Part shown: positions 36,069 through 46,650 of the stretch, one piece after another
Numbering within the stretch: position 1 is the first letter of the stretch
Layout of the letters: each line of letters begins with the position of its first letter
Source: Ligustrum vulgare
Lineage: Eukaryota; Streptophyta; Magnoliopsida; Lamiales; Oleaceae
DNA length: 64,000 bases
Assembly (NCBI GenBank): GCA_963555705.1
Contig: OY743169.1
Location: 51,698,124 to 51,762,123 of the forward strand
Direction: 5' to 3'
Notes under the pieces: model-generated
What the model was told of the DNA's origin: nothing
Seen by the model: the letters and a program-made list of their open reading frames with translations, nothing else
Databases searched by the model: none
Translations under genes and position numbers: made by a program

Positions 36069-39000
36069 ATGTCTAAAAAATTACCAATAATTGAACCTAG
36101 AGTATATAATTATAAATCTAAAGATTTACCAAATAATAGTCATTGGCCATTAATAACTGAAACATATGGAAAATTTATACCATTTATACTATTAGGAGAA
36201 GGAGGATTTGGAGAACATAAACAATTAAACTGGACAAATTTATTTTTACTAAATAAATTAGGAATAAGTTTAGATAAAACTACAGAACAAAATTTAGAAC
36301 AAGCAAAAAATACAGAACAAGTTCAAGAAATTATCAATAATTTACCATTAGAAATAAAACAAATGATAGAAATAACTAATGATTATAAGGATATAAACAA
36401 AAATATACCCACACAAATATTAGAAGTAAAGCAATATGTAAATAACCTATCAAAACAATTAATAACCTTAGAAAATCAGATTAAGCAAATAACTGATAAA
36501 ATAAATAAAATAGGAAACATGGTAGGAGTATATGAAAACCCAATAGAAATTATAGAGCAAAAAACTATTATAAAACAAATAAATATGATTAGAACAATTA
36601 AAGAAGAAGAAATAGGGAAAAATGATTTACATAAAAGAATAGATAATATACAACAAAATATTGGAATTATAAACCAAAATATAACAAAAATATATGATGA
36701 AATGGAAAAAAGAAAACCTAAAAGAATAATAACTGACAAAGAATTTAAAGATATCAATAGATTAGGAATAAATATGATTACTGAACAAATAGAAAAATTT
36801 ATGGAAAATCCTAAAAAAGAAGGTGAAGAAGATTACATAACAGAAGAAGATTATATAGAAAAATTTAAAAATCTTAAAATAGAAGAAATTAATATGAATG
36901 AACAACAAAGAGCTTTAATACCAGCAGGACAAAATCCACCAGAATATATACAACAACCAGGAACTAACCAAGTTAAAAAAGAAAATACAAGTAATACTAA
37001 TTCACAAAATACACCAGAAATCTATATGAATTAAAGACAAAACAAAAAATTCAAAACAAATAATTTTATACCACAACAAAAATATTACACCAAGCCAAGT
37101 AAAAATTATCCTATAGAATATACACCATGGAGAAGTATGGAAACACAAATTAGTTCAGAAGGAAGATGGATAGATTTAGGATGTGTGCAAGATGTAGATC
37201 ATGAATTAGAATTATGGATGAAATCTATGGCTATGATGGCCTATACCAAAGAATTAACAGGAAAGCAATTACAATTAATGTTAGAAAATACATTTATAGG
37301 AACCACTGCAAGATGGTGGGGAAATTTAACAGAAACTTATATAGGACAAGTTAGAGGAAATGACCAAGATGAAATAGGAACTATTTTAAGCAGATATGAA
37401 GATGCATTAAAAAGAGAATATACATTAGTAATAGACAGAGATACCAAAATTAGCTCAAGACTAAGACATAGATATTTATTAGAAAATATATCAATATGTG
37501 ATATGTGTTACTTTAAACAATTTGCATGTGAATTTAGAGAATATTTTGAAAAAGCATAATATAATCAAGAAACATATGGTATGGAAATTATGAACCAAAT
37601 ATTCTTTAAATTACCAAACCCATGGAATTTAGAATTATTTAAGGACTGGGAAAAATTAGAAATACCATTAAGCAATAATAGTTTAGGAGCAAGAATGCAA
37701 TTTATAGAAATGAGACAACAAGAAAAATGTATGGAAGCAAATAATATGATAAAATTCCATAAAGCAAGTAAAAAATCATTATGCTGTGATAAATTACAAT
37801 ATAAACCAACACAATGGGGATGTCATCTAGAAAGAAAATATAAGAAAAAGAAATATTATAGAAAAGATAAATTTAGAAATAAATTTAATAAATATAAAAA
37901 ACCATATAATAAAATATTTAAAAGATATAGAGTACCATACAAAAGATATTTAAGGCAAAAACAAAACAAAACTAAAACATACCCTAAAAATCCTAGAAAA
38001 TGTAAATGCTATTCATGTGGAGAAATAGGACATATATCTCCAGAATGTCCTAAGAAAGATAAAAAGAAAAATATGATGTATATCTCATTAATAGAAAAAG
38101 AAAATTATAACTTATTACCTATTGAACAAGAAGAAGAATGGGAAGAAATTCCTGAAGATGAAGAAATTTATGAATTAGAAGAACATGAAGTAATAAATAC
38201 AATAATGGAAATAGAATCTTCGGAAGAAAGTGAATCTAATGAATCTAGTGAAGAAGAATGTTTATATATAAATATGATTAGACAAATTAGTGAAGAAGGT
38301 ACATCTAAAGAATATGAATATCAATTAGAAGAAAATGAAGAACAAATAAATGAAAGATTAATATTTAATCCTAAAATGTATGAAAAGATCTTAAAATCAA
38401 AATTAGATGTAGAACCAAAAGAAATATTTAATTTACCATTTTGGCAGAAAAACAAAGAAATAGCATATGTAGCAAGAAATCATAGTCACCCTATAGACAT
38501 AAGAGATACTACAGGAAATACATTAATACCTATAATAAATGAAGAAATTATAAGACAAGAAATAAACCTATTGAATCCTGAACTAAAAGGAAAAATAAAG
38601 TACATATATTTAGGAGCCGTACAAATTATAGCAAAAGCCTATTTTAGAGAAGGAATAGATACACCTATAGAATTCTATATTATGGATGATAGAATTGTAA
38701 GTTCAGTACAAGATGCTCTAATAGGAATTGTAACAGGAAACTTAATATACCAAAAAGTAAAATTTACAATAAGACCAAATTTCAGCATAAGTATGGGAGA
38801 ACAAAATAAAAATAAAGCCTTAACATTATATTACAGGTTAAGAGGGATAGATATGGAACCAGGAAGCAAAACTATAAGTTTAACTATTAGAACAATATAT
38901 GCTTTTACTAGTAAACATGAAGTAAAAATTAAGAATGCTACAAAAACACATATAATAGAACCCATATTTCAGAATTTATTGGAATACAAACCAGCTAAAG

Positions 39001-39620
39001 AAAATCCAAGAATGACAATACCAGAAGATATAGAAATAGATTTCAATCAAGCTAGAAGATTAATAAATATGGATAAACTACAAATAGAATTTGGAAGAAG
39101 ATCAATTAGCCTAAGAAGAAATACTAGTACAAGATCATTACCTGAAATAGAAAATAGAAATGATTCAGAAAAACAAATAATGACAAAAATACAAAGAAAA
39201 ATACCAAGAATGAATCTATCTAAAAGAAATTAGACAAAACAATTTGAAGTTATGATAGAAATTAGAATAAATGGAGAATGGAAAGAGCAGAAAGTATTAA
39301 TAGATATTGGAGCAACTGTATCTCATATAAAAGAAAACATAATAGGAGACTTAGAACTTAAAGTAACGAATAATTCAATTCAAATACAAGATTATTTTGG
39401 AAATATTCATCCCATGGATACTTATGTAGAATTACCAATAAGAATAAATAAAAGAAATGAAATAATCATAAACATGTACGTAGAACATACAGGAAAGGTA
39501 AATGCGGAATTACAATTAGGAACAGACTTCTTAGAGCAAGTAAAACTATATTACATAAAAGATGATAGAATGCTATTAACAATACAAAATGAAAATTTAG
39601 TTATACCAAGGTTATTATGA
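36069..39620 (+). pseudogene. Pararetrovirus ORF1: capsid and movement protein polyprotein, with three in-frame stops
   Basis: One reading frame (1184 codons) runs from ATG 36069 to TGA 39618-39620. It is cut by stops at 37032 (TAA), 37557 (TAA) and 39231 (TAG), with no frameshift. The first part is a long charged region with coiled-coil character. A capsid-like core follows (37137-37900), then a very basic stretch and a zinc knuckle CYSCGEIGHISPEC at 38007-38048 (CX2CX4HX4C intact). After an acidic E-rich spacer comes a 30K-type movement protein (about 38400-38950), with YLGAVQIIAKAYFREGIDTP and ALTLYYRLRGID. The end has an aspartic-protease-like DIGA motif. The CP-before-MP order is like cavemoviruses and solendoviruses. 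A start at GTG 36024 is not needed. Confidence 0.85.
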
Positions 39621-41561
39621 ATAAAATACAAGGAGGAAGAGAACATATTTATATACTAACCAAAATGAATTACAATGGATATCTTAGCAGAAATTATCAT
39701 GCATTGTTTGATACAGGAGCATCATCCTGTTTATTTAAAGAAAATGTATTACCCCCAGAAATGTGGAGTAATAAAAAAGATAATGAAGAAAGAGTAATAC
39801 TTGCAGGATTTGATGGAAGCACAAACCTAATAACTAAAGTAGCAAGGAATGTTAAAATACAAATAGGAAAATATGAATTACAAATACCTTATGTATATCA
39901 ATTTGATGATATGCCAGGGGATATATTATTAGGAAATAACTTCATAAAACAATATTATCCAATAACTATTGATGAAAAAGTTATACTTTTATCTACCCCT
40001 TGCCACCATATAGCAATAGCAATAAGAATTAATGATCCTTACTGTAGAGAAAAAATGTCTCATATAGCAGCTCAGCGTGGTGAGAATAGACAAAAATTAA
40101 CACAAACAACACAATTTATGCCTAATAAAAATAGAATAAATTTAGTACAAGAACATTTTGATCAAATTGTAATAAAAAATATTACAGAAAAATTATTAAA
40201 ATTATCAGGAGATAATCCTTTGGAAAAATGGCACATAAATAAGCCTATGGCAGAAAGTATACTAGAAGATAATACTAAGATTATTAGTGTAAAACCAATT
40301 AAACATACACCAAAAGAATTACCTGAATTTGAAATGCACATAAAAGAAATGCTAGAAAAGAAATTTATTAGAGAATCTAATAGTAAACATAGTAGTCCAG
40401 CCTTCATTGTAATAAAACATTCAGAACAAAAAAGAGGAAAATCTAGAATGGTAATTAATTATAAAAGGTTAAACACTAAAATATCCAATACCAAACCAAC
40501 AGGTATTATTTAATCAAATTAGAGGAAAGAAATATTTCTCTAAATTTGATCTCAAATCAGGATTTTATCATATTATGTTAACTGAAGAATCTAGACATTT
40601 AACAGCTTTTACGGTACCACAAGAATTTTATGAATGGAATGTATTACCTTTTGGATTTAAAAATAGTCCAGGAGAATTCCAAAGGTACATGGATAAAATA
40701 TTTAAAGATTATTATCATTTTATTACAGTATATATTGATGATGTTCTTATTTACTCTGAAACCAGACAAGACCACTTAAAACATCTAAATATTTTTATAG
40801 ATATTGTAAGGAATAATGGAATTATATTATCAGCTACAAAAATGGAGATAGCTAAAGAAAAGGTAGAATTTTTGGGATCTATAATAAGCCAAGAAGGAAT
40901 AAAACTCCAAAAACATATTGGTACAAAAATACAGGAATTTGACAATCATATAAAAGATAAAACACAATTACAAAGCTTTTTAGGACTTGTAAATCAGACT
41001 AGGAAATATGTACCTAACTTAGCAAAACATTTAATCCCATTACAAAAAAGATTAAAAGGAAAAACTAGATGGACACCATGGTCTAAAGACGAAGAAGAAG
41101 AAGTACAAAAAATTAAAGACCTTTGTAAAGATTTCCCAGAATTAGAATTACCCAAAAAAGAATGTGATTGGATTATAGAAACCGATGCATGTGAAACAGC
41201 ATGGGGAGCAGTACTTAAATATAATTATCCAAATGAGGATGAGGAAAGGATTGCACAGTACACTAGTGGCAGTTTTACTCAAACTCAAACTAATTATCAT
41301 ATAAATGAAAAAGAATTATTAGCTGTAAAGTTTGCTATTAAAAAATTTGAATTATTTATTGTTACTACAAAATTCAAAATTAGAACAGATAATACACAAG
41401 TTAAATATTGGTTAACTAAAGAAATTGATCCAACTATTGCAAATAAAAGGTTAATTAGATGGCAAGTAGAACTTAGCCATTATGATTTTGAAATTATTCA
41501 TATTAAGGGTACTAACAATGTTATTGCAGATTATTTATCAAGACATGGAAGACATACTTAA
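39617..41561 (+). pseudogene. Pararetrovirus ORF2: protease, reverse transcriptase and RNase H, broken once
   Basis: The start overlaps the ORF1 stop as ATGA, a coupling seen in caulimovirids. An aspartic protease motif LFDTGASSCLF lies near residue 35. The RT begins near 40380 (SSPAFIVIKH, RMVINYKRLN). The frame then shifts between about 40500 and 40520, with a short loss of RT sequence, and resumes in another frame at FSKFDLKSGFYHI. The catalytic YIDDVLIYS box is intact at about 40730. RNase H shows TDACETAWGAVL, NEKELLAVKFAIKKF, RTDNTQVKYW and NVIADYLSR, so its acidic residues are present. The enzyme copies viral RNA to DNA. The break removes part of the RT fingers/palm, so this copy is not functional. 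Confidence 0.9.
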
Positions 41562-42648
41562 GAAAGTAGAAGAAATTAACTTGGCCATGGGTCAAATGAA
41601 TATCAACTATTCAAATCTATTCAACCATGTGAATACTTGCATGGCGCAGATTGTACAAATTAACAGTGAACTAGCCTTTTACAAGTCAAGGGTTAATTCT
41701 TTTGAGGAAATGTACAAAGGAGGATCCCAATCCTCTCCAGTGAAGAATTTATCTGTAGGACTTCCTATTGAGGAAGAAGTATCTAATGTATCAATTATTG
41801 GAAGTTCATCTTCCAAAGCCATTAGCAAAACTATTGAACCATCTAAAGAAACTTTTTTAGAAGCTGGGAAGAAACCAGCAGTCGTAACAAAGGAACTATC
41901 AGAAAAGGAGAAAGTTATGAAGAAACTAGAGACATTCTTGAAGTATGTAGAGTATCTAAATAAGAGGACAAAAGAAGGAGAATGGCTAAGGACAATTAGC
42001 CATCAAAAAATCAATAAAGCAATTATTTTTCCAGGAGCAGAACCAAGAACAGTCAGGGGACTGTTTGACCAAGGACTTATTCAGTGCATCTACCCTAGCA
42101 AGGATATGAAGGAAATATCATTATTACCTAATTCTATAAAGGCAGCAGTGAAAACATATTTTGGAATTACCAAAGCCGAAAAGATCTATGTCAGGATTTA
42201 CTCAGCCATTCCAGAATTTATTGATGAAGAATTTCTAAGGGCAGAACATATTGTAAAACTTGGAGTAATTAGCAAAGCTATTCTTTCAGAACCAGAAATA
42301 AAACCATTTAACAAAGAGGAACAGATAAAAGCTATTCCAGAAAAAAGGGCATTGGGATTTAGAGTAATGTACACTGAGTTAAGGGATACCCTTACACAAA
42401 CTAATGTTTGGGTATATGAATCTAATGATGACAAATTATTGATCTACAGCATTGCAAAAATTAATCAAGTTAATTGTCAATTATGGAAATTAAGAGAATA
42501 TGCTGAGAATATACTTGTCAACAATTTGGATCTTAGCAAAGAAGCCTATGAATATCTACATCACTTAATGGAGGTAGAAACGGGTCACAAATGTAATAAT
42601 TGTGGGGACCTACTCAACTATAATGAAGATGAAGCATACCTTGTCTGA
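41545..42648 (+). CDS. Pararetrovirus transactivator/inclusion-body protein (TAV-like)
   Basis: The intact 368-codon frame starts at ATG 41545 and overlaps the end of ORF2 by 17 bases. An in-frame start at 41482 would lie deep inside RNase H and is unlikely. Residues 1-55 look like a coiled coil, then an S-rich spacer. The core has the TAV pattern: FLKYVEYLNKRTKEGEWLR, GLFDQGLIQCIYPSKDMKE, a hydrophobic LLPNSIKAAVKTYFG and a YVRIYSAIPEF segment. The C-terminus holds CNNCGDL. In caulimovirids this protein lets ribosomes reinitiate on the polycistronic RNA and forms inclusion bodies. It is the only large viral gene here without a break. Confidence 0.85.
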   Translation: MEDILKKVEEINLAMGQMNINYSNLFNHVNTCMAQIVQINSELAFYKSRVNSFEEMYKGGSQSSPVKNLSVGLPIEEEVSNVSIIGSSSSKAISKTIEPSKETFLEAGKKPAVVTKELSEKEKVMKKLETFLKYVEYLNKRTKEGEWLRTISHQKINKAIIFPGAEPRTVRGLFDQGLIQCIYPSKDMKEISLLPNSIKAAVKTYFGITKAEKIYVRIYSAIPEFIDEEFLRAEHIVKLGVISKAILSEPEIKPFNKEEQIKAIPEKRALGFRVMYTELRDTLTQTNVWVYESNDDKLLIYSIAKINQVNCQLWKLREYAENILVNNLDLSKEAYEYLHHLMEVETGHKCNNCGDLLNYNEDEAYLV

Positions 42649-42809
42649 ACACGAATTATTCAAGACATGGGGGTTCAGACCCATGTGAAACTTTAGAAAA
42701 GCAGCAAAAATTATTGTAACTTTAGCTTTATTTTATCTACTTTAAATCTTAGCCAAGTATGAAAAAGATAGGGAATATTATCTTGTTTCCCAACTTTGCT
42801 TTTACCAAC

Positions 42810-42817
42810 TATAAAAG
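42810..42817 (+). promoter_or_regulatory. Pararetrovirus promoter TATA box
   Basis: TATAAAAG directly downstream of the TAV gene, followed at about 30 bases by CTCCTCATTGTAAG, a likely start of the genome-length RNA. This is the place of the 35S-type promoter in the family. Confidence 0.8.
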
Positions 42818-42841
42818 GAGGAGTCTCTCCTCATTGTAAGC

Positions 42842-43528
42842 ATCCGAAAATCATATGAGTTTTCAGCAATAAAAATCTATATTCTCTATCTATTGTCTTT
42901 CTTATTCCTAGTTCAAAATTTTCTTTCATCAAACCAATCCAGAAACAGTTAGCAGAAGGTATGAGTAACTAAACTTCACATAGATATATATGAAGCTATA
43001 AATAGTTAGTAATACTCTATTTATTTATGAGTCCATAAGTTTATTCTTCATAAAACTTTTGTTAAAAGAGTACATCCAGAGGTAGGAAACGAAACTGGAT
43101 TGTGCTAAACCTCTTTGAAGTGTTTGTTTAAGTATTAAACAGAAAGTGTTGGAGTAAGTCTTTCGAGCATCCTTTATTGCATAAGTCTTTCGAGCAGCAA
43201 TGATCTTCTATGAAGATGTGTTTAATACTTAGATAAATAACTGAAGAGTATTTGGTCAAAAATCTTTTAAAATCAGATTTACAAAGAAGCGTGATGGACC
43301 CATAGATAGAAAGAAGTATTATTGATTATTTATGGTGGATTATATATCGTCTTTTTTATTGATATTATCCAAGTACTGTTATCTTAGTTTTAAATTTATC
43401 ATTTTGCTTATGATATCTCTTGCATGTTTTTACATATGTTGAAAATTTGTTTTTAATATTTCTAGAATTAACTATTGGAAGAGGATTTGAATTAATAGCT
43501 TAAATTTTAATATTTAGTTTTATAATTT
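42842..43528 (+). other. Pararetrovirus RNA leader
   Basis: About 690 bases without a long frame. An inverted repeat AAGTATTAAA at 43130-43139 / TTTAATACTT at 43221-43230 can close a large stem. Inside it the word AAGTCTTTCGAGCA is repeated twice (near 43157 and 43182). Long structured leaders with short upstream frames are usual before the first caulimovirid gene. Confidence 0.6.
42868..42873 (+). terminator. Pararetrovirus poly(A) signal
   Basis: AATAAA about 30 bases after the predicted RNA start. Caulimovirids place the signal inside the terminal redundancy so that it is bypassed near the 5' end and used on the second pass. Confidence 0.7.
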
Positions 43529-43869
43529 ATGAATTCAGAACATTTAATAGAACTAAATCCTTCAGAAGTAAACGACTTTAAGTATTTAAGAGAAGAAACA
43601 ATTAAACAATTAGAAATTATAAGAGAAGATTTAGGAAGATTTTATAATTTATTAGACTACGCAATAAAAAAACCCACATTCACAGATTTTTCACAATTTA
43701 CTAGAATTATAGTAAATAGAGGAAGAATAATTAGTGATCTAGAGAAAAAAAAAAAATTGAAGAATTAAATATAATTATTGAAGAAAAGAGTTTAACATAT
43801 AATAGTATATATTACACATTTTATGTAAACAATAAATTTAGAGATGTAGACATAACATCAGAAAATTAA
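43529..43869 (+). pseudogene. Pararetrovirus first small ORF, broken at an A run
   Basis: The frame starts MNSEHLIELNPSEV and is open for 79 codons, then stops just after an A run at about 43745-43757. A second frame opens directly after the run and stays open to a stop at 43867-43869 with the same amino-acid character. The likeliest history is a length change in the run; a sequencing error is also possible. I do not recognise the protein; the first half is helical and charged. Confidence 0.55.
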
Positions 43870-43941
43870 ACGAATTATAATTAGAAGGATAACATAGTAA
43901 TTAAACATTCAAAATTTTTGTCTTTTAGCCGTTAGTACAAC

Positions 43942-43978
43942 TGTTAGTACAGTTTGTTAGTAATTGTAGCAAGGTCCT
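43942..43978. repeat. Right terminal inverted repeat
   Basis: Ends GTAGCAAGGTCCT; contains TTTGTTAGTAA and GTTAGTAC words that are the complement of the left arm. Confidence 0.8.
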
Positions 43979-44089
43979 AAATAAAATTAGATATGGACCA
44001 TGGTGTTCAACATGATCTACACAAGTGATGGTAATATCCCCACGCCACCTCACAATCATCAATCAGTGGGAACTCAAGAAATTAATTTT

Positions 44090-44554
44090 GTTTGAAAAAT
44101 ATTTTCATGGAAAATCAATTGAAAGTGTTTGATTGGTTTAATTTTCTAGGTGGAAAAAGTGGAAAATTTTTCAAGTTTCGTTGTTTGATTGACATTATTT
44201 TTCATAGAAAATAAAGTAAATTTTTGCTATTTTAATCAAAAAAAAAATTGTACTTTTTAAATATATTTGTACTTGATGATCATAATGTTATTTTTTGAAA
44301 AGAAAATAAATCAATTAACAATAACAAAATTGATTAAACGTGTCGAAAATAATTTTCCTTCTACCATGAAAAATAAAAATCCTCCAAAACTCAAAGAAAA
44401 TTTTTTCCACAAAAACAAGTAAAATAGGCTAGTGAGTGGGGTCCACGAAAAACATTTTCCGCGAAATTTTTTTCCAATCAAACGGAGTAAAGTAGAAAAG
44501 TTGGAAAAAAATTTCATTTTTCATGAAAAAATCTAGCCTATCAAACACGCCCTT
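44090..44554. mobile_element. Tourist-like MITE, left end missing
   Basis: The right end reads CCTATCAAACACGCCC followed by TTA. The body (GTGTTTGATTGGTTTAATTTT, then a GTGG, then TTGTTTGATTGACATTATTTT part) matches the MITE at 62426-62866. The matching GGG...GTTTGATAG left end is not present. Confidence 0.6.
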
Positions 44555-45419
44555 AGTTCTAGACTTGTATCTATTTATTCCACTTGCCATCGGGTAATAC
44601 GACCCCAACGTTGCCCCACCATGAAACCGCCGCGTCGTTTAGGCAACTAAAGAAATTGTGGAAAAAATGTAAAAGCCTCTATTCTTTATATCCATCATTA
44701 CAATTTATTTAATTTATAAATAATACAATTTCTCAAATTATTTTTTAATCATATACTTTTTCTCTCTCTACTTTTTAACTACACATTTTACATAAAAAAA
44801 TATAAATTAATTAATTTATAATTACTACAATATTTTTGAAAAGAGCTTAAAATAACAATTGAAATCCTCTTTTTGGTAATATAGTTTTGAGGTAATATAT
44901 GTGATTAAAAACTAATTTTGAGAAGTAGTTAAAAAATACTTCATTCCTCTCACAAAGATAGGTTCATTTCTATTTTCACACAAATTAAGAAAATATAATT
45001 AATATATGTTTGAACTAAAAATAATTTTTTTAACAATTTATCTATTATAATTTATATCCTTACATTAATTAATGGATAGTTCATGTTTGTTTAAAATATT
45101 GCATATTAAATAGGGATATAATAAAAAATCAAGACTTTATATACTCTCAATAAAGAAAATAATCTATATCTTGAGATAAAAAATGGGTTTATTTTTGTGA
45201 GACGGGTCATTTATGGAATAGTTTGAAAAATTATCATGTTGTAAAAAGACGCGTAATTACACCCCGGCTTTACGTCGAAAACAAAAGACTGAGATTTGAC
45301 TTCAAGTCCTCTCAATTGCCTTATATTGAGAATCATTACAGATTTTAGCAACAAAAGCCAGTAACGATAATTTGCTTGGCAAACCTCAAACTTCTCACAC
45401 AAATTTCTTTGAATTAACC
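44555..45419. other. AT-rich 5' flank of the receptor-kinase pseudogene
   Basis: No gene. This is where the promoter of the kinase would lie; I see no clear TATA box in a convincing position. Confidence 0.4.
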
Positions 45420-45590
45420 ATGTCGAATCGCCTAATCGTTAATCTTTTTGTCATTCGGTATCTATTCATACTACTGTGTCTTCCACGTTTAGGATTTTGT
45501 GCAGAAACAGACACCATTACAAGAACTCTTGTCCTGAAAGACCCCGACACCATATCATCAATCGGCAAAGTTTTCAAATTGGGATTCTTC
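45420..45590 (+). pseudogene. Kinase pseudogene segment 1: signal peptide and lectin start
   Basis: ATG 45420 (MSNRLIVNLF) begins a hydrophobic signal peptide ending near LPRLGFC, then AETDTITRTLVLKDPDTISS and FKLGFF. The copia element enters directly after the codons for LGF F, at TCTTC. Confidence 0.9.
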
Positions 45591-46122
45591 TGTTGGGTAA
45601 AAATGTTAGAGAATCAAAGAAATAAATCAAATCGAAGGCCCGTGTTCACACGGTTTCCTTAAATCGAATTCGCCGCCTCACCGGGGTGCACGAGGTTTAG
45701 AATGGTGTTCGATTCCCAGGATACAATCGGTTGTCGGCTAGCGTTGCACTACGTTAACGCCTGTCGAACTAGCTGTGTTAACTCTCAAAGAACTTTGCAA
45801 GGAAGGAAGGAAGAAGAGGAAAAGAGTTTTGCTGCTGAAATGGAGGATGTTGAAAATTATTTTTCTGTGTATTCTATGATCTGTCTTTCAGCCGAGAAGT
45901 ATACTGCCATTTTTATAAGCCATCAGCAATCAATTCCATTTATTCAGAATTTGAAAACTGATGAAATGAAAGAAAAAAAAACGGATGAAATTGATGGAGT
46001 TTTAATTTTCATTTAATATGAAATTTCCAGCCTGATTTCATTCAATATGAAATTTCCAGCCTGATGAAGTCTGATTTCCAAACTGACAAACTGATGAAAT
46101 TAAACTGATGAAATTTCCAACA
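45591..46122 (-). repeat. Left (3') LTR of the 6.8-kb copia
   Basis: 532 bp, TGTTGGGTAA to TTTCCAACA. Near-identical to 51856-52388. Confidence 0.95.
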
Positions 46123-46650
46123 ATCCCCCACATGAATGAAAATTTTCGAAAACCAGAGACCCAAGAGATAAGGAGAGAGAGTAAATCGAATCAATCCTGC
46201 ATAGGATAGGTAGCATTTTAGCTTTGAACCTTCCCTTGTGAAAATCTATCGGATATTACTAGCAAACCAGTGGATTAGATGCCTTGAACTGTTTCGCCAT
46301 TTGCGTAAACCAAGACAATAGATCTCACACAGGACCATTCTAGACACAGCTTAGTTCTCAATGTTGTGTTCGTTTTGGCCATGAACATGTCGCCTGGTTC
46401 TGCAAGTGTTTGTTCAAGGATGTAGCCTTCCCAATCCTTATAGAAGCGGCCCCACTTCACACTCACATAGGTGACCTCTTAACTCAGCGTTTCACCACCA
46501 CGCTTAAGAGTCATTAAAAGCATAGCTTAACCTGCATCTTTCGATCACTGTAAGCACCATAGGAATGAGCAGAAGGAGAACCTTCTCAGTGATTTACACG
46601 GATATACATGGTTTAGTTGTCCCTTTGAACCTAGATCCTGGGATCTCCAT

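Larger units (their letters stand above)
35515..43978. mobile_element. Terminal-inverted-repeat element containing an endogenous pararetrovirus
   Basis: The first 37 bases (35515-35551) pair with the reverse complement of the last 37 (43942-43978) at 29 positions, without gaps. Both arms contain repeated TACTAAC words, three on each side. Homology weakens but continues inward to a TTACCCTT / TTATCCTT segment on each side. The 8 bases outside G35516 and C43977 are AAAATAAA and TAAATAAA (7 of 8 equal), a possible hAT-type target duplication, although A/T-rich. Between the arms lies a one-genome-length caulimovirid copy. Confidence 0.75.
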
